NCBI GenBank assembly: GCA_947179485.1
Contig: OX359247.1
Location: 45,481,131-45,545,130 of the forward strand
From: Allacma fusca
Taxonomy: Eukaryota > Arthropoda > Collembola > Symphypleona > Sminthuridae
Length of the DNA stretch: 64,000 nucleotides
Reading direction: 5' to 3'
Positions 33,346 through 46,192 of this stretch are shown in pieces; position 1 is the first letter of the stretch; every line of letters begins with the position of its first letter. A model generated the notes under the pieces. That model ran no database searches. It was not told where the DNA came from and worked only from the letters and a program-made list of their open reading frames with translations. A program made the translations under genes and the position numbers.

Positions 33346-34480
33346 TACCTCACAAACTAACTGAAAACTTGATGCAATCCGACTGGCAAAGTGTAAGTTT
33401 ATAAAATAACCACTTTGCGAAATACTAAATTGACATTCCTAAATACAGACTCGAGATAGCTGACCTAATTACTTCGTAACATACTTCAGACAATTCCATC
33501 ACATGTCAACTTTAAACACAAAGCAACTTGTAGTAACCTCTGTTGTTGGATTCGCAGAGTCATTTTGTTATAAAAAGTTTTGAGTTCCAGGGCTTAGTAA
33601 CTAAGCTTTCTTGTGGTATTCGTTCGTCATTTTTTTTCAACTTTCAAGACGTTCGTCGCCAATTTTAGCCGGACTTATTACAATTAAGCAGATACCTTTT
33701 TAGTATTAAGTTAACAGAAGTCTTGATTAACAGTGAATATTCTGTGATGTAGCAAAGAAGGCGAACAGAGAATTTCTTCAATCCGCGTCTTTCAACTTTA
33801 AGTTATACCGATGTGTCTTGATACTTACGAGACGTAAATGAGATCAAAGTGTTTTGTTACGCGAACGTTAAGAATTTCCAAGGATTTTCCACAATACCAA
33901 AACTGATCTCAAATCATACACGATCAATTGTACTTCTTCTGGCCGAGTCAACCTCTTGGTACCCGACGTAGCTGATTCACTTGTGATACTTTGCTATTAT
34001 CGGGAGTCAGCTAATGTCCAATGCTGGCAAAGATTGTCGTCCTTATCAACAGGTGTGGAGTAGACAGAGATCAATTATTATTGAGTACAACGGGCCGAGC
34101 AGCTGTATTGGGGCGAGTGCAATATGCAGAACAGCACAGTACAGGACGAACCTGAAAGTAGGTATACAAACAGGGTTGGTTTGAAATACAGAAAAAAAAA
34201 TAAAACAACATGTAATCCTGATACATGTGAACGTGAATGAAATTATTGATCAAATAACTTCCAAGAGATAATACCATATACAAGCTAGTTCTTGTTTGTA
34301 TTATTAAAACGTAAGTAAGAAGTGCAAACACACGATGGGAAATAAAAGGTAAACATTATCATTTGCGAAGGTTAAAACCAACCAGGCAGGATACAATAGA
34401 GACGATACAGCATTCAATTTCTGAATCTTCTATCATTGTAAGTAACTAACTACACCTTGTTTTTGCAATCTGGTCTGATT
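33346..34480. other. Probable 5' UTR/promoter side of tankyrase
   Basis: No coding exon was recognised. A possible minus-strand acceptor (TTTTCAG at ~33361-33367) just before the start codon, and another near 34152 (ACTTTCAG), hint at a spliced 5' UTR. Neither can be confirmed without transcripts. Confidence 0.35.
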
Positions 34481-34499
34481 TCCCCCCTGGTATTTTTGC

Positions 34500-35600
34500 A
34501 ATGATGACTGTTACAGGACCGTTCCATGTAACCGCAGTCATTACTTCATCAATGGATCCTACTAAATTGTCCCATTTCATTCACACTAGACACATCAATC
34601 CCAAACACTTAACCAAATTTGAGGCACTAACACACTCCAAAACCCTAAAAGCTAACAAACACCAAGAATACAACTCTCTATTTATTTAACAACCCCAACA
34701 ATTCCAAACCCGACTGTACTCCTAAACATTTCCATCAAAAGTCACTCTCAAGTCTCACCAATCACTAAAAAAAACTACATATCTGCATACATAAATAAGT
34801 AACAGTCCCGATCAAAACACAACTCACAAAAATATACAGGTTACCCTTTACTAAATCGAAAAACAATAATTATCTCTTACTCCTTTTATCCTTTCTCACG
34901 TTTTAACCAAGAAATTCCCACCGTACTTTCTCAACAACAAAGTAACAAACTATCTCTTTCCATTTCACACACCTATATTTAAAACAAAAAGATGGGTTAC
35001 TCACCCGAGCTCGGCAGGGTCAGCTTAAAAACATCTCTCTAACCATAACTTGAGCCATCACGAGACGAGATCACAAAAGAAAAACAATTCAGGGTCACCA
35101 ATCACACCAAACAAAATACCCCCCCCCCCAACGGAAGTTACACACTTGTTGACAAAGACCTGCAAAAAAAAACATCAAATCCCAATTAATTTACAATCCA
35201 ACAATTTATTTTTATTCCAACACACAAGAACCCATTAGGCAAACAAAACACATACATTCCTCAAACCATGCACACTGAAGTCAAAATAAGTCAATAAACT
35301 TAGATTTCCGCTTGTTCACCTTATCCTTTTAGATGTTCACATTACAAATACAACAATTTCTAGATTTCATTTCCTCTCAATACTCACACTATTACTACAT
35401 TCTTCAAAGATTTATAATCCACATATAAAAACAATAATTAACGGGGAAAAGCTCCACATGCATAATGTCTATAAAGGCATCTACACTTGTGGACGTGCAC
35501 AGACATCTCTAATATTATCTCTCCCATCTTTATATTATTTTATAACTCCACACAATCCCCCCCCCACACACACACACACACACACACAAACAACAGTAAT
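34500..35600. other. G-poor, C/A-rich tract
   Basis: On the plus strand this ~1.1-kb stretch has very few G bases; several 60-base rows contain one to five, while C is abundant. It includes a run of about ten C near 35110-35120 and a C run followed by (CA)n at about 35557-35588. Neighbouring DNA is more balanced. No coding frame with family similarity is present. On the tankyrase strand it would be C-poor and T/G-rich. Confidence 0.6.
35565..35588 (+). repeat. (CA)n microsatellite
   Basis: About twelve CA dinucleotides directly follow a run of C. Confidence 0.9.
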
Positions 35601-36120
35601 AATTAATTATGACTGATACTATTACAACAGAATCTTGCCCTTACTTGGTACTAAAAGTTTTGAAATGGATATTAGTCAGGGGAAGTCGCTCTCGGATTGT
35701 CTCATTGATGTAAGTACAATTATTGTCACAGCAGAAAAAGAATTAATACTTGAGAGAGATGAATTTAAAAAAAAAATAAGTATAACCTCTAGAAATATTT
35801 TTTTTTGTAAGTATAATTTTTAAAACACTATATAATCCATTTTGTGCTCCTCTATGATGATGATGATGGTCTATTCCCCGATTGAATGTTGTTGTTGGGA
35901 AAGAATGACTTGGATTTGACTACGCGAGCTGAGCCATAAAAGGAATAAAGAAAAAGGTGAAGGAGCTGCCAAGTTTTTGCTCAACCTTTTCCTTCCTCCT
36001 CAAACCTTTGAATCTCCTGCTGTTCTTCACTTCTACTTCTCCTTTAACTATACACGCTCAACTTACTCCCTTCCATGTGAAGTGCACTCAACACATTGGC
36101 GTACATACGTTCTCAGTACC

Positions 36121-36164
36121 AGAGCGAGAGAGAGACACAGAGAGAGAGAGAGAGAGAGAGAGAA
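36121..36164 (+). repeat. (GA)n microsatellite
   Basis: An imperfect then perfect AG/GA dinucleotide tract. Open frames through it are artefacts of the repeat. Confidence 0.9.
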
Positions 36165-36899
36165 CAGTCTAAAGTCACACTGTGGAAAAAAGTCCAAAGA
36201 AAAAAATAACTTATGTTTCTCACACAGCAGAGGCACACACTCTATATACACACTTGAGGTTGAGGCTTGAGGCAATATTAAAACTATATACGTGCATATA
36301 AGGTTGCTCCTCATATAGTCTCATATATGTGAGACACAAGGAGTATCATTCCTCAATTCCTCTCTTCTTGCCTTGCCAGTTGCCAGTGCGTGTGAGTATA
36401 TACACGGGATTAAAGCTCTCTCTCACTCACTGTGTGTAAAAGGGGTCTTGTCTGTGTGTCGCTCTGTGCAACAGGATTCTCGAGGACTCAGTCTTAAATG
36501 TAACATGTAACTACATATAGAGGGATTGGAAGAGCAAGTATAGGATTGTAAATGTAAATAAGGTCCGTCCATAGGCTCCGTGAGAGGAGAGCTCCAATGT
36601 CAGGGAACTTGACCGTGAGCCTAAAAATAAGACCATACAAATTTCGGGGTATTACTGGTCTTTGTTGCCAGAAGCGTCAATTTATATAGGCGTGAGGATT
36701 TATAAAGCGGTTTATGAAATTAAGCTGACCTCGCAGGATGCATTGGGGATTTTTTTAATTTAAGCTCTTTTAAACGCATTGAGCACGTAATTGACCAGAG
36801 TTCTGACCATGGGAAATTATAGGTTTTGTAGGGTAAAGCTGTCGGACCTTTTGAAAATGCATTGGAGGCAGATATCAATAAAATAATATTTTACAGTGT

Positions 36900-36985
36900 G
36901 TTAAATAGGGAGCTGTCAAATTTCGTTGAGTAGCCAAATCTGGCCTGAGGTCCGGGGTTCGAATCCGGATGCGACCATTCACTAC
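36900..36985 (+). repeat. Possible tRNA-derived (SINE-like) remnant
   Basis: GGGGTTCGAATCCGG matches an RNA polymerase III B box and can form a T arm, and it is followed by ATGCGACCA. An A-box-like TAGCCAAATCTGG lies only about 20 bases upstream, too close for an intact tRNA, and no matching 5' acceptor strand is visible. It is therefore not a functional tRNA gene. A truncated tRNA pseudogene or SINE head is the best guess. A degraded MITE follows immediately. Confidence 0.35.
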
Positions 36986-37003
36986 TTAGCTTGTTGTTGG
37001 AGT

Positions 37004-37170
37004 CAGGGAGGGGGGAATAATTATTACTTAATAGTAATATGAAATAATTTTTATCCTGGGCATAAGTCTTAAAATAGATGGACCGTTCAGCGTGTAATAT
37101 GAGGACTGATTTAAATTTTGTTAACTTTATTCTGGCAGGGCCAGGATGGGCCACCCCGTAATTCCACTAC
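37004..37170. mobile_element. Degraded copy of the 7478-7639 MITE family
   Basis: It shares AAATAATTTTTA, a CTTAAAATAGATG-like block and GGGCCACCCCGTAA with the intact element at 7478-7639, in the same order. Both termini have mutated (CAGGGAGG on the left, TTCCACTACG on the right) and I could not find a duplication. Confidence 0.6.
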
Positions 37171-40136
37171 GATTGGTTATAAAAATATAATTCCGCTATA
37201 GAGACATCCGTTATAGAGAGATTTGACTGTACATACATTTATAGGAAATACATCTTTTCAGACTGAATTTTTCGCTTGAAGGACTTTTGAAACAATGATT
37301 ATTTAACATCGTTAATAAGATGATTGGATATTTTTGTTAGTGGAAGCAATCCCCCTCCGTAAAATGCAAATTGGGAATGAAATTTCAATAATTCCTTGAA
37401 ACTTTTTCAAATGGTTAACACAACTCGCATCTCTGATGTTATTATAATGTACTATTTTATAGGATGAATACATTTATTTGGTAATAAGCAGTAATAATAA
37501 TGATTATACATATGCGTTACATGCAGTAAATAAATTTTAGCTCCTGGTTGTAATAAATGTGGGTGGTGGCACACCATTAGCTAATAATTATTTAATTAAA
37601 ATCATCCATATTTAAAACTTTTGTAGCATGTAAGGAGCATTTAAAATAATAATGGAATAATTGCAGATTTTTCATATGAAGGTGAGGAAAAATTACCTCA
37701 ACCTTAAAAACAATGCACACATTATTTTGCAGTATAGAAATAATTAACAATATTCAACAAAGTGAAACAGTGCGAATTCTTCCTTGCGTGCCCAAGAGAT
37801 TTTGTCGAGAGACTCATTTTTAAGAAAAAACTTTATCTCTGACAATCAGGATACTTTTACTTTGTGTTTCGGAAGTTAAACTTTGGGAAAACGATTTTTC
37901 ATTCCCCTTCTCCCCTGTACGTAATTATGTATACGTAGAAGTGTAACAATGATTCCTGTTCTTCTTATGTATCTTCCCCAGTCTCACTTTTAGATGAGAA
38001 CGACTAATCCATTAAATATATTTAGCTTGACTTGATTGCACATTAATGAAATCTATTTATATTTATATAACATGCAAACTCTGTAACAAATCTTCTTTTA
38101 CAGGGATGGTGTTTCACAACCTTCCGAGGCTTTATAGCGTATAACTGTACAGTCTTTAATGCATGCGTGTACTGATTTTTGCCCACAATCAGCTTAAAAG
38201 GCAACACGATACCATAAAAAAAACTATAAAAGGATTCATGATATTGTGAAACTGTTCAGGGACTTATAGGTTTGAATATAGAACGGAGTTTGCTTATATA
38301 CATAGATGCGTATAAAAAGTCCTCATATTTCTTGTAAATAACGAAACTCATGGATGATCCTAAAGAAAAAGCAAGAATATACACACAAACGTGTTTTTTA
38401 AATTGTCATCTCTCTGGTTGCACAGACTAAAGCAGCGTGTGCATGAGTATTGAAGACGATTTTTTATGGTAAAACCGAACCTGAAAAGAAGCTCACTCAC
38501 AATCATTGTGCATATTATCCAAGCAATGCATAATAAAAAGAGGTGAAGACAAGAGCATTGATATTTTAAAAGGAGTTATTTCAGAGATTGCATGCAACCC
38601 GTCGTGGTCGTCTCACTCACAATCAGTCCGTTGCTGTATTTGCTCTATGTATGTTGAACATGATCAAGAAAGATCACAACGGACAGACGGTTGATGAATA
38701 AATGAAAGACAACTTACACTTAAGTACTTCATTATTATTTATACTTTGGTCTACATAAAAATCTAGAGTGTTGCAGTACAGGTTGTAAAGAGGGGGAAAA
38801 AGGGATGCTTGCTATTCATTAAGTAAGTATCTACATCTGCCACAAGTGCAAGTCTCTGATTGTTGAGAAGGGTGCAGACAGATAATCTGCATTATTTTAA
38901 TAAATTGTATCGACTATTGAATTTTCTTGTTCCCAATACATGAAGAGGAATTAGCGAAGTAAATAATACGAAGTGAATCCATGGCCGACTAAAGGAAGAA
39001 AATATAAGGGGTTTTGGTTTTGATTATTCCATACGGGTTGTCACCATAAGTACACACAAATGGGAATAAATTACCAGCAATTAATACTTTGCGGACTCAA
39101 TGATTAGTAGATAGAGGACTGAATTAAAGAGTACATATGGAAGAGGTTTTGCAAGAGGAAAACAGGAATTTAAATACGAGCTTTAATAAATTGTTACAAT
39201 GTTTATGATCGTACTACTTTCTGTTCCGTGAAGGCATTAACTACAGTTGAGTTGACTTGTACACGCTGTCCTGTTTTATTTAAGTAGTGACAGTGAGTGT
39301 GGAAGGTTTGTAATTTGAATGAGGTTCTGTCTATATCTGTGGTGATGGTTTGACTACACGTATGTATATAGAGGAGCTAATGTTTTTGTATGTGAGTGAG
39401 TTGACGTGGGATGCTTTTTTCGCTAAACGTAGCGATTTTCAAGCACAAAGTAGAGAAACATTTGCGTTTCGCAATAGAAAAGGAAAGTTGGCTCAGCTGA
39501 TTACTGTTATTATTTTTATTATCCACACGGTGATAATGGCAGTGCTGTTAAATACCTTCCTTGATATAAGTACACTATCTCTTAGGTTAATCTTCAATTG
39601 GCGGAAATCTCTAAAGCTATACAGGATTTATCAACGCAAGCAAGCACTCATCTTTTCAGGGGATCTCTAGTTAAGAACCTACACTTTTCCCAATGCTAAT
39701 TATCCGTCATGAGGTATCCCAAATAGAGATGAGAGTCAAAAGTAATATCAGCACTTAGTTTCTCAAAAAAAAAACCTGAAAGAGGAAGGCGGCCGAATAA
39801 ATTATAGAAAGTGAATAACTGGGTGTGCAAATGGTGGAAATTCGGTAGGGTGCTTTGGAATTGGAAACCCTGCTTAACCCAACGTGTGGTGTCTCTGTTG
39901 GGTTCTGAAAAGAAAACATTTGTAAAACAGTTAATTAGTCGGATACAAGCATTATCGTAGTATAAATGGGAGCTGAATGATGGAATACAACATTGGCATG
40001 ATGCGAAAGGTCGTCTGAATGGTTTTAGATTTATTGAAACTTTAAAATTATATTAATTATAGATGTTGTTACATGTGAATAAAGAATTAATTAGATTGAC
40101 TGATGTGCTTAAAATGGAAAGATAATTAGTTAATTA
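37171..40136. other. Region with no gene found
   Basis: No recognisable exon. A frame at 39350-39670 could encode a hydrophobic stretch (IIFIIHTVIMAVLL) but begins at a TTG and resembles no family known to me. The MEA1-like 3' end lies at 40137; TTTATT near 40031 would be AATAAA on the minus strand and could be its poly(A) signal. Confidence 0.4.
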
Positions 40137-40754
40137 CTACTTGGTAGAAGCGTTACTAGCAGATTTGGGAGGGGAATGCGACCCTGAGGATTTCCTTCCG
40201 AAGGAAGATACTAATTTTTCCTTCCAGGAAGTTTCATCGATCTGATCAGCCCAAGTAGGGATATTTGATGCAGGAAGGGAGAATCCTTTCATGGCATTCT
40301 TAATTATTTCCATATTATCATCTGACAGATGAATTTCTCTATTATCAATTTCTTCAAGCTTTTTATTATTCGTGGTTCCTTCAGCCTCAATGCCAGCCTC
40401 TTCAATGGGTTCAACTCCTGCAGGCTCTGTCTCTGCTGGCTCTGATGTTTCATCCGACGACGAAGGCTCAATGATTTCAGACTGAGGGAATGGAATGAGA
40501 AGTTGATAGTGAGCCATCATTCTAGTGACAGGTTCATTGCTATTGTTATTTTCCGGATTATGACTCCCTTGTTGTTGTCTTTCATCACCATCATCCGAAA
40601 AGTCTGAGTCATCATGAGTGTCATAATCTAGTTGGTGGACTTCGTTCCCATCCGCCATAAAGTCATCGTCGTCCGGGATGGGCATGAAATATACCCCGGT
40701 GTTATCTATTAGCTCGTCATCATGCGTGTCATTCCGCGGGGGGTCTGGGGACAT
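40137..40754 (-). CDS. MEA1: MEA1-like (male-enhanced antigen 1) protein
   Basis: This single-exon frame of 205 aa is very acidic in its first two thirds, with Asp/Glu/Ser and Asn runs. The conserved block is near the C terminus: an MEIIKNAMKGFSLP segment, then IPTWADQIDETSW. This pattern (a short helix, Met-x-Gly-x-x-LP, then P-x-WA and a final Trp) matches the C-terminal MEA1 family motif. MEA1 is a small conserved acidic protein with no well-defined biochemical activity. A central HYQLL segment fits the family's short tyrosine-containing motif. The start is the first ATG in the frame. No intron interrupts the coding sequence. Assignment rests on the C-terminal block only. Confidence 0.65.
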   Translation of the reverse strand: MSPDPPRNDTHDDELIDNTGVYFMPIPDDDDFMADGNEVHQLDYDTHDDSDFSDDGDERQQQGSHNPENNNSNEPVTRMMAHYQLLIPFPQSEIIEPSSSDETSEPAETEPAGVEPIEEAGIEAEGTTNNKKLEEIDNREIHLSDDNMEIIKNAMKGFSLPASNIPTWADQIDETSWKEKLVSSFGRKSSGSHSPPKSASNASTK

Positions 40755-43700
40755 TTCGACAAGTCACGAAAATGTAAATGTGGATTTCAAGATAACAAAG
40801 GAACAATCCCACTGCTCTTCAGTCCGATGATTCTTACGTAAATGTTGTCTGTAAAAATTAATCACAATTAGATTATCAAACTGTAGCACTGTGATGACGC
40901 AAAAACGCGAGTCGTATATGACAATACAAGGGCTGACAAACACTGGCATGCACTGCATTTCCAATCTCTGGTTAGTATGTTTGAGAGATGCTAAATAGCA
41001 ATGAACAATGACATAAACAACAAATAAAATGACATACTAACTAATAAATGCCAATGACACCCAACATATTTCGAGTTACACAGCAGGTTTTGGCTAAATA
41101 AAATGACAATTCCAGGGTAGTAAAAAAGTCAACAAATTCTTGGTTTCGCAAAGTTTTTCAATTCTCGCATTACTACACTTGGCATTGGTAACTTAATCCA
41201 CCCTTACAAAATTATATGGCACTATTACATTAAGTATCTATGTAGATCTTGGAATCTTCATATTTCTGCAGCACCACATGTATCTCTGTAGTTTCAATGC
41301 CAGATTCCTTAGTATGTACATTTTGTCACATTCATGTAGATACATAATGACCTTATAGTACCTCCTTGGCTGTGCCAATCTATGCATAACGCAAAAGACG
41401 CTTGAGCGAATTCAATAAATACATACAAGTCTCAAGTAAAAAAATTCATGTGCTTACGCTTTCAAATAGGCACTAAAATGCACTGCTTTTCAGGAATTGG
41501 TTAATTTAATTCCCTGTCATAATTTTCATTTCATATGTTATTACTCAAGAAAGACCAGTATTTTGTTATATACTAATAAACTTCTTGAGAATAGTATGTT
41601 AGCAGTTATTAATTGAATTAAATTGCTCCACTAATTTGCTTGGACGTGCACTAATTTGATCTTCTTTGGCGTGAAACGAATTTTATATAACGATTCGTAT
41701 TTAAACGGTGAACTTATTCCCTTGTATGGCAAAATAAATGTGGAAGACTATACTTAGTAAACCAGTCAGCAATAGATACTATCAAAGAGACCGATCTTTT
41801 CTTGTGTAAGGAACAAATATAACAACTGTCAGTATATAGCACTTAAGTACATTATATAGTACAATAGTACGTGTACGAGTATGCTTTTTTTCACAAAAAT
41901 CGTGAGACTTCAGAAGAGTAAAATTTTATAGATATTTTAAATGGGTCTCAATGACTCCGATTCAAAAAAGGTAAAGACAGGTTAATAAAAATCTCATAAA
42001 ATTATGCCTAGAAGCTTATTCATGTGTGGAAATTATTTAACATGAGCGGGGAACGTGATATTAATTTAATCGGATGTATAATTACTTAAAGTTCAAAATA
42101 CACAAAACATTGCCCCCGCATGGTGTGTGACTCCACTATTTCCAAAGGTAGTTAAAACAAACGTGACTGGGAAATTCTACTTGTGTTATGTATGGAGAAA
42201 TACGAAAGTATCACCCATGGATATCCTCTTTCACTTTAAACCTATACTCTAAATTCTATCATGTTACCCGGAACAAGGATTTAATTATCTTGTCGAGATT
42301 GTTGGATAGTGAGGATGTGAAATTTGTAAAACAATTTTGTTTTTTATTATTGAATGTATAAAGTACCATGTCCTGAATACTGTTCGTGATGGGTAAGTCC
42401 CAAGTGAATAAAATAGCCCTCGACTGGTTGATGATGCATGAAATGTACACAATCCTCAGCTCAATTATTACCTTAAAACCTCCAGGAAGTTTATTCTAAC
42501 ATGAGACGGTTCTAACTTTGTATTCTATATTATTATATTTTTCGCCTGTCCTCATAATCCTTACCAGACTTTCATATTACTGAAATCTGATATATCAACT
42601 GAAAGATGAAAAAACTCACCATCAGAAAAATCTATTTCTTGAATACGTCATGTGGTACAATTATTTCTTGGGGTACTTCTGTATATATACACACATAATT
42701 ACTTTACTACTATCTAAAGCGTGGTTTCATTAAAGGATTAAGTGGTTTCACAAAGAGTACGTGGGATCATTAAATCTATCGAGACAAAGTTGAAAGTAAA
42801 GAAATTAATTCCTGCCTCAAGTCAAATGTGAGTCAGAAATGACAAGGTAGTAAAGACGATATTCCGTATGAACTCTCGTGACATTAAGATAGACTAAACA
42901 AGTAAAATGTCTACATATAACATAATAAACCCCCGTACATGGGTTCACGGGGACACAAAACTCCAAAATGTTCCCAGAAAATGTTTTTATGCCCGATGCC
43001 CACGTTGTAGTTAGGCAATATTTACAACAAATTCTCCGAGCCCACTCCAAAATTACAATTAATGAGGCAGAGAGATCGACCATGATATCTACATAATCGG
43101 ACCCATTACTAGCTGATAGCTACTACCGTATTCAGGTCTTGTGATGACCAGATGTACCGATCCTAAATTTATAGCTCGACGATTATAATTATCTGGAAGC
43201 AAAATAAATGCACCCAAAATACCTCACAATCAACTCAACTAGACACGTTCAGCCTTCGAAGCCTGCAAAAAAATCTTAAAAATTGCAGATGAAATAAAGA
43301 TGAGTACAATTATCCCTCGGATAATTACATTAAAAGCCCTTACGTCAAAAGGCATCCTACGACAAAAGTGTCAGTCACAATTAGGAATTTTTAATAATTA
43401 ATAATTTATTATATGAACATTTAATTCAAAACTATATGGTCCCTATAGACGTCATGGTGGAAAGTTTTGAGAATTCCTGCAAGTTGTGATAACGGGTATA
43501 ACATTTTACAACAAATTAAAGGCTGAGAATGAAGAAAGGCTACTTTTTGGAGAAATACTGAACGAAGGGTGGATTTTTTAATGCTTCCACATCCACAAAA
43601 TTAAATTACATCCAAGTTCCTATGTACCTTATTGATTCTGCAGTCTGAAATCCTGATGGTGTTCCGCCCCAGTTCTTTAAATCTTTTAGAAGTATCTTAC

Positions 43701-45229
43701 TTACGAAACGTTTGTCTAAAATCACAAATACAATACTTCCGAAACAATATAAAAATATTTGTGATTACAAAAAGTCCGTTATGTATGTCAATTAACTTTT
43801 TTAATGTGTAATTTAACGGAACTCGCAAAGTTGTTATCATATGAGCCTACGAAGTTGTGACGACAGACAGACGAACATCTAATGAGTGTCAAAAGAGAAA
43901 CAAAAATATTTTGCTCGAAACTTACACATAGAATGATGACAAGGTGACAATAGTAGTAGCAATCCGAGCAGCTGCAAGGTATTCTATTAATTTAACAGTA
44001 CAAAATTCAGGATTATGATTTTTAATTTATTGAGATGTTCTCCTGGAATTTCATCCCAATTTTTCCAAAGTGTTCAAAAAAATTAAATTGGCGCTTTATC
44101 TGTGAGCAGGGAATAGTACTGCACAATGCAAAGTGCAGAGTGTCTATGCGCGATTTCTGGATTCTACGGATAGATTTAGCACAAAATCTTAGATCTGGTC
44201 TGAGCAGATCCCAAAATCATTGCAACAAAGTTTTTCTGGCTACACTGTACTGATGCTATAACAGCACCCCTCAAATATCCTTTAATCAGCAAAAGACACA
44301 CAAAATTGATCTTTAAGGGGATTAATTGATTAATTGAAATTGTTGCAGGGACCATGCACAGATCCCTCCATCGAAATAGCAGGTAGATGGATTTTGGAAA
44401 ATATGCTGAGGATTACATGTTGTTGAGTGGATTAAATTAAGATAATGAGGACATCAACTTAAAAATTAAATCATTTGCTAATTCAACCCTCTAGCCCTTC
44501 TAATTCCTTAGTTAATATTCCGCCAACTCTTTAAAAATTATTTCACTGATCTCGTTTGATACTTACAATCAGAGTATGTATTTAAATAGTAGTGGAGTAC
44601 CCCACAGATTTTAAACCACAGTAAAAATGTCCCCGTAAAAAATACACCGGGTTGACCCACGGCAGCCATGACTGGGCTCTGGGACCTGGAATAATCTACC
44701 GGCCACCCCGACACAGTGCAATATCGTCACTCTTCTTACTATTACCGATAATATATTATTTTGCACAATTGCTATCTAACACCAGGGCTGCAGTCATAAG
44801 AATGATTTTACCCTGGCCCTCAGTCATAAAACCCAAAGGTAGGCCAGGTGTTGAAATTAAATGTAATAACCATGGCAACATTGTGTGGGCATTACCCTTG
44901 AATTCAACCCTGTAGTAGTACTAAGTTTCACACTGATAATACTGTAAATCGAAAGTGGAACCCTGGTTAAATATTTTGTTTTATTTGTACTTTAAAAAGT
45001 TTACACTTTGTATGTATCAACGCATCATATTTAATATTTAATACGCAAGTAAATTACTGTAGCATCTCTTTTACGGCCTGTAATCAAACGGGACCAGTAA
45101 CTATCTTTGAAATTTAGATTACAGCACCCTAACTCATTCTAACGCAAAAGTGTAAACCTTGGATTTAAAGCCAGTCGGATATTTGAAAATATAACAAAAT
45201 AAATAATACAAATGTGTAATAATTACAAT
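40755..45229. other. 4.5-kb region with no gene found
   Basis: No exon with family similarity was recognised on either strand. It probably contains the MEA1-like promoter at its left end and the selenoprotein F homologue's 3' UTR at its right end. A short hAT-like sequence at 44783-44912 is the only repeat with visible ends. Confidence 0.45.
44783..44912. mobile_element. Possible short hAT-like MITE
   Basis: The sequence begins CAGGGCTG and ends CAACCCTG, giving imperfect 8-bp inverted ends. It contains TTTTACCCTGGCCCT, shared with the element at 7478-7639. No matching flanking duplication was found, so the ends are uncertain. Confidence 0.4.
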
Positions 45230-46192
45230 TTAATCCTCTAGATACATTTGAAGAAATTCTTCAATTGTCGCCGTGTCCCATTTAGAGATTGACAGTGTCT
45301 GTTCCACTTGACCGTCGTCGTTGTACATTTTAATAATAGGTGCTTGTCCATTGACATGCTTTGTTTCCAGATTAATAAACTTCTTTGAGCTTGGTCCTTT
45401 GACAAAGGCTGAAAATAACAACATTTTCATTCACATGTATAATTCCAAACTGGACGATCTTATTTAACGTGTTACATCGACTCTCACAGACGGCTATAAT
45501 ATGTACGCTTACCTTCTATTTGTGGCATAGTGGGGAATTTACACCAACAAACTTCCAGCACGGCTTTAGGATACTTTTTACCTCCGTCTGGGATCACATT
45601 ATCTTCTTCACAGCAATGCTGACAAATGTCTCTACAAAAAGGATTGTAAAAATATTATAAGTCGTAAGAGTAGTAGTCGTAAGTAGTAAGAAACAAAGTC
45701 ACCCGTTTTAATTGTTCATGGTTAAATTGGTTTCAGTGGAATCCCTTTTATTATAAACAGCGAGTTTTCGAATAACAACACTATCTAGAATTCAACATCC
45801 GTTGTAATTCTCTCAAGCGGTTACGATCCCCACAATGAAATATTTTTCAATTTTGTAGAGATAGTTACTCACTCCAAATTATCCAAACTAAATTTTTCCA
45901 GCATGTCACATGATGAGCATTTCAAAGTCAGTCGGTTGAAACCATGTTCCACACATTCCTCATCACTTAGCGCAAACACTGATGCAGAAAGGAATACAAT
46001 CTGTAAACCACATAATTACATACAGTTACAACCAATAACAAAATTACTGCACCTGCGCATGGTAGCTCTTTAAACACTGTTAGAATTTATTTAATTATTT
46101 AAGCTAATTGTAAACATATACAATACATGTAAATTAAATCAAAAACTTACTAATAAGGAACACACCAAAGCACTTCGGTAAGTCTGATTCAT
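45230..46192 (-). CDS. SELENOF: Selenoprotein F (15-kDa selenoprotein) homologue, cysteine form
   Basis: This is an ER-lumen thioredoxin-like protein that partners UDP-glucose:glycoprotein glucosyltransferase in glycoprotein folding control. Exons: 46192-46151, 46000-45873, 45631-45513, 45408-45230, in phase, giving 155 aa. Residues 1-~24 form a signal peptide (YRSALVCSLLIVFLSASVFA). The Cys-rich UGGT-binding part follows (CSSCDML, ICQHCCEED). The thioredoxin-like part has AVLEVCWCKFPTMPQIEAFV, then SISKWDTATIEEFL. In the human protein the redox motif is C-G-U, with UGA-encoded selenocysteine. Here it is Cys85-Trp86-Cys87 with TGT-TGG-TGT, so no selenocysteine is needed. The C terminus ends at LED without an ER-retention signal, as in the family. 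Confidence 0.9.

Noticed and set aside
35635..35823. 62-codon plus-strand frame with an AG/GT-bordered segment
   Set aside because: Could be an exon, but no neighbouring exon or recognised family supports it.
36955..36985. Functional tRNA gene
   Set aside because: B box is good but A-box spacing is too short and the acceptor stem has no 5' partner.
39350..39670. Frame with a hydrophobic helix
   Set aside because: Starts at TTG in a eukaryotic genome, no homology recognised, no splice partners.
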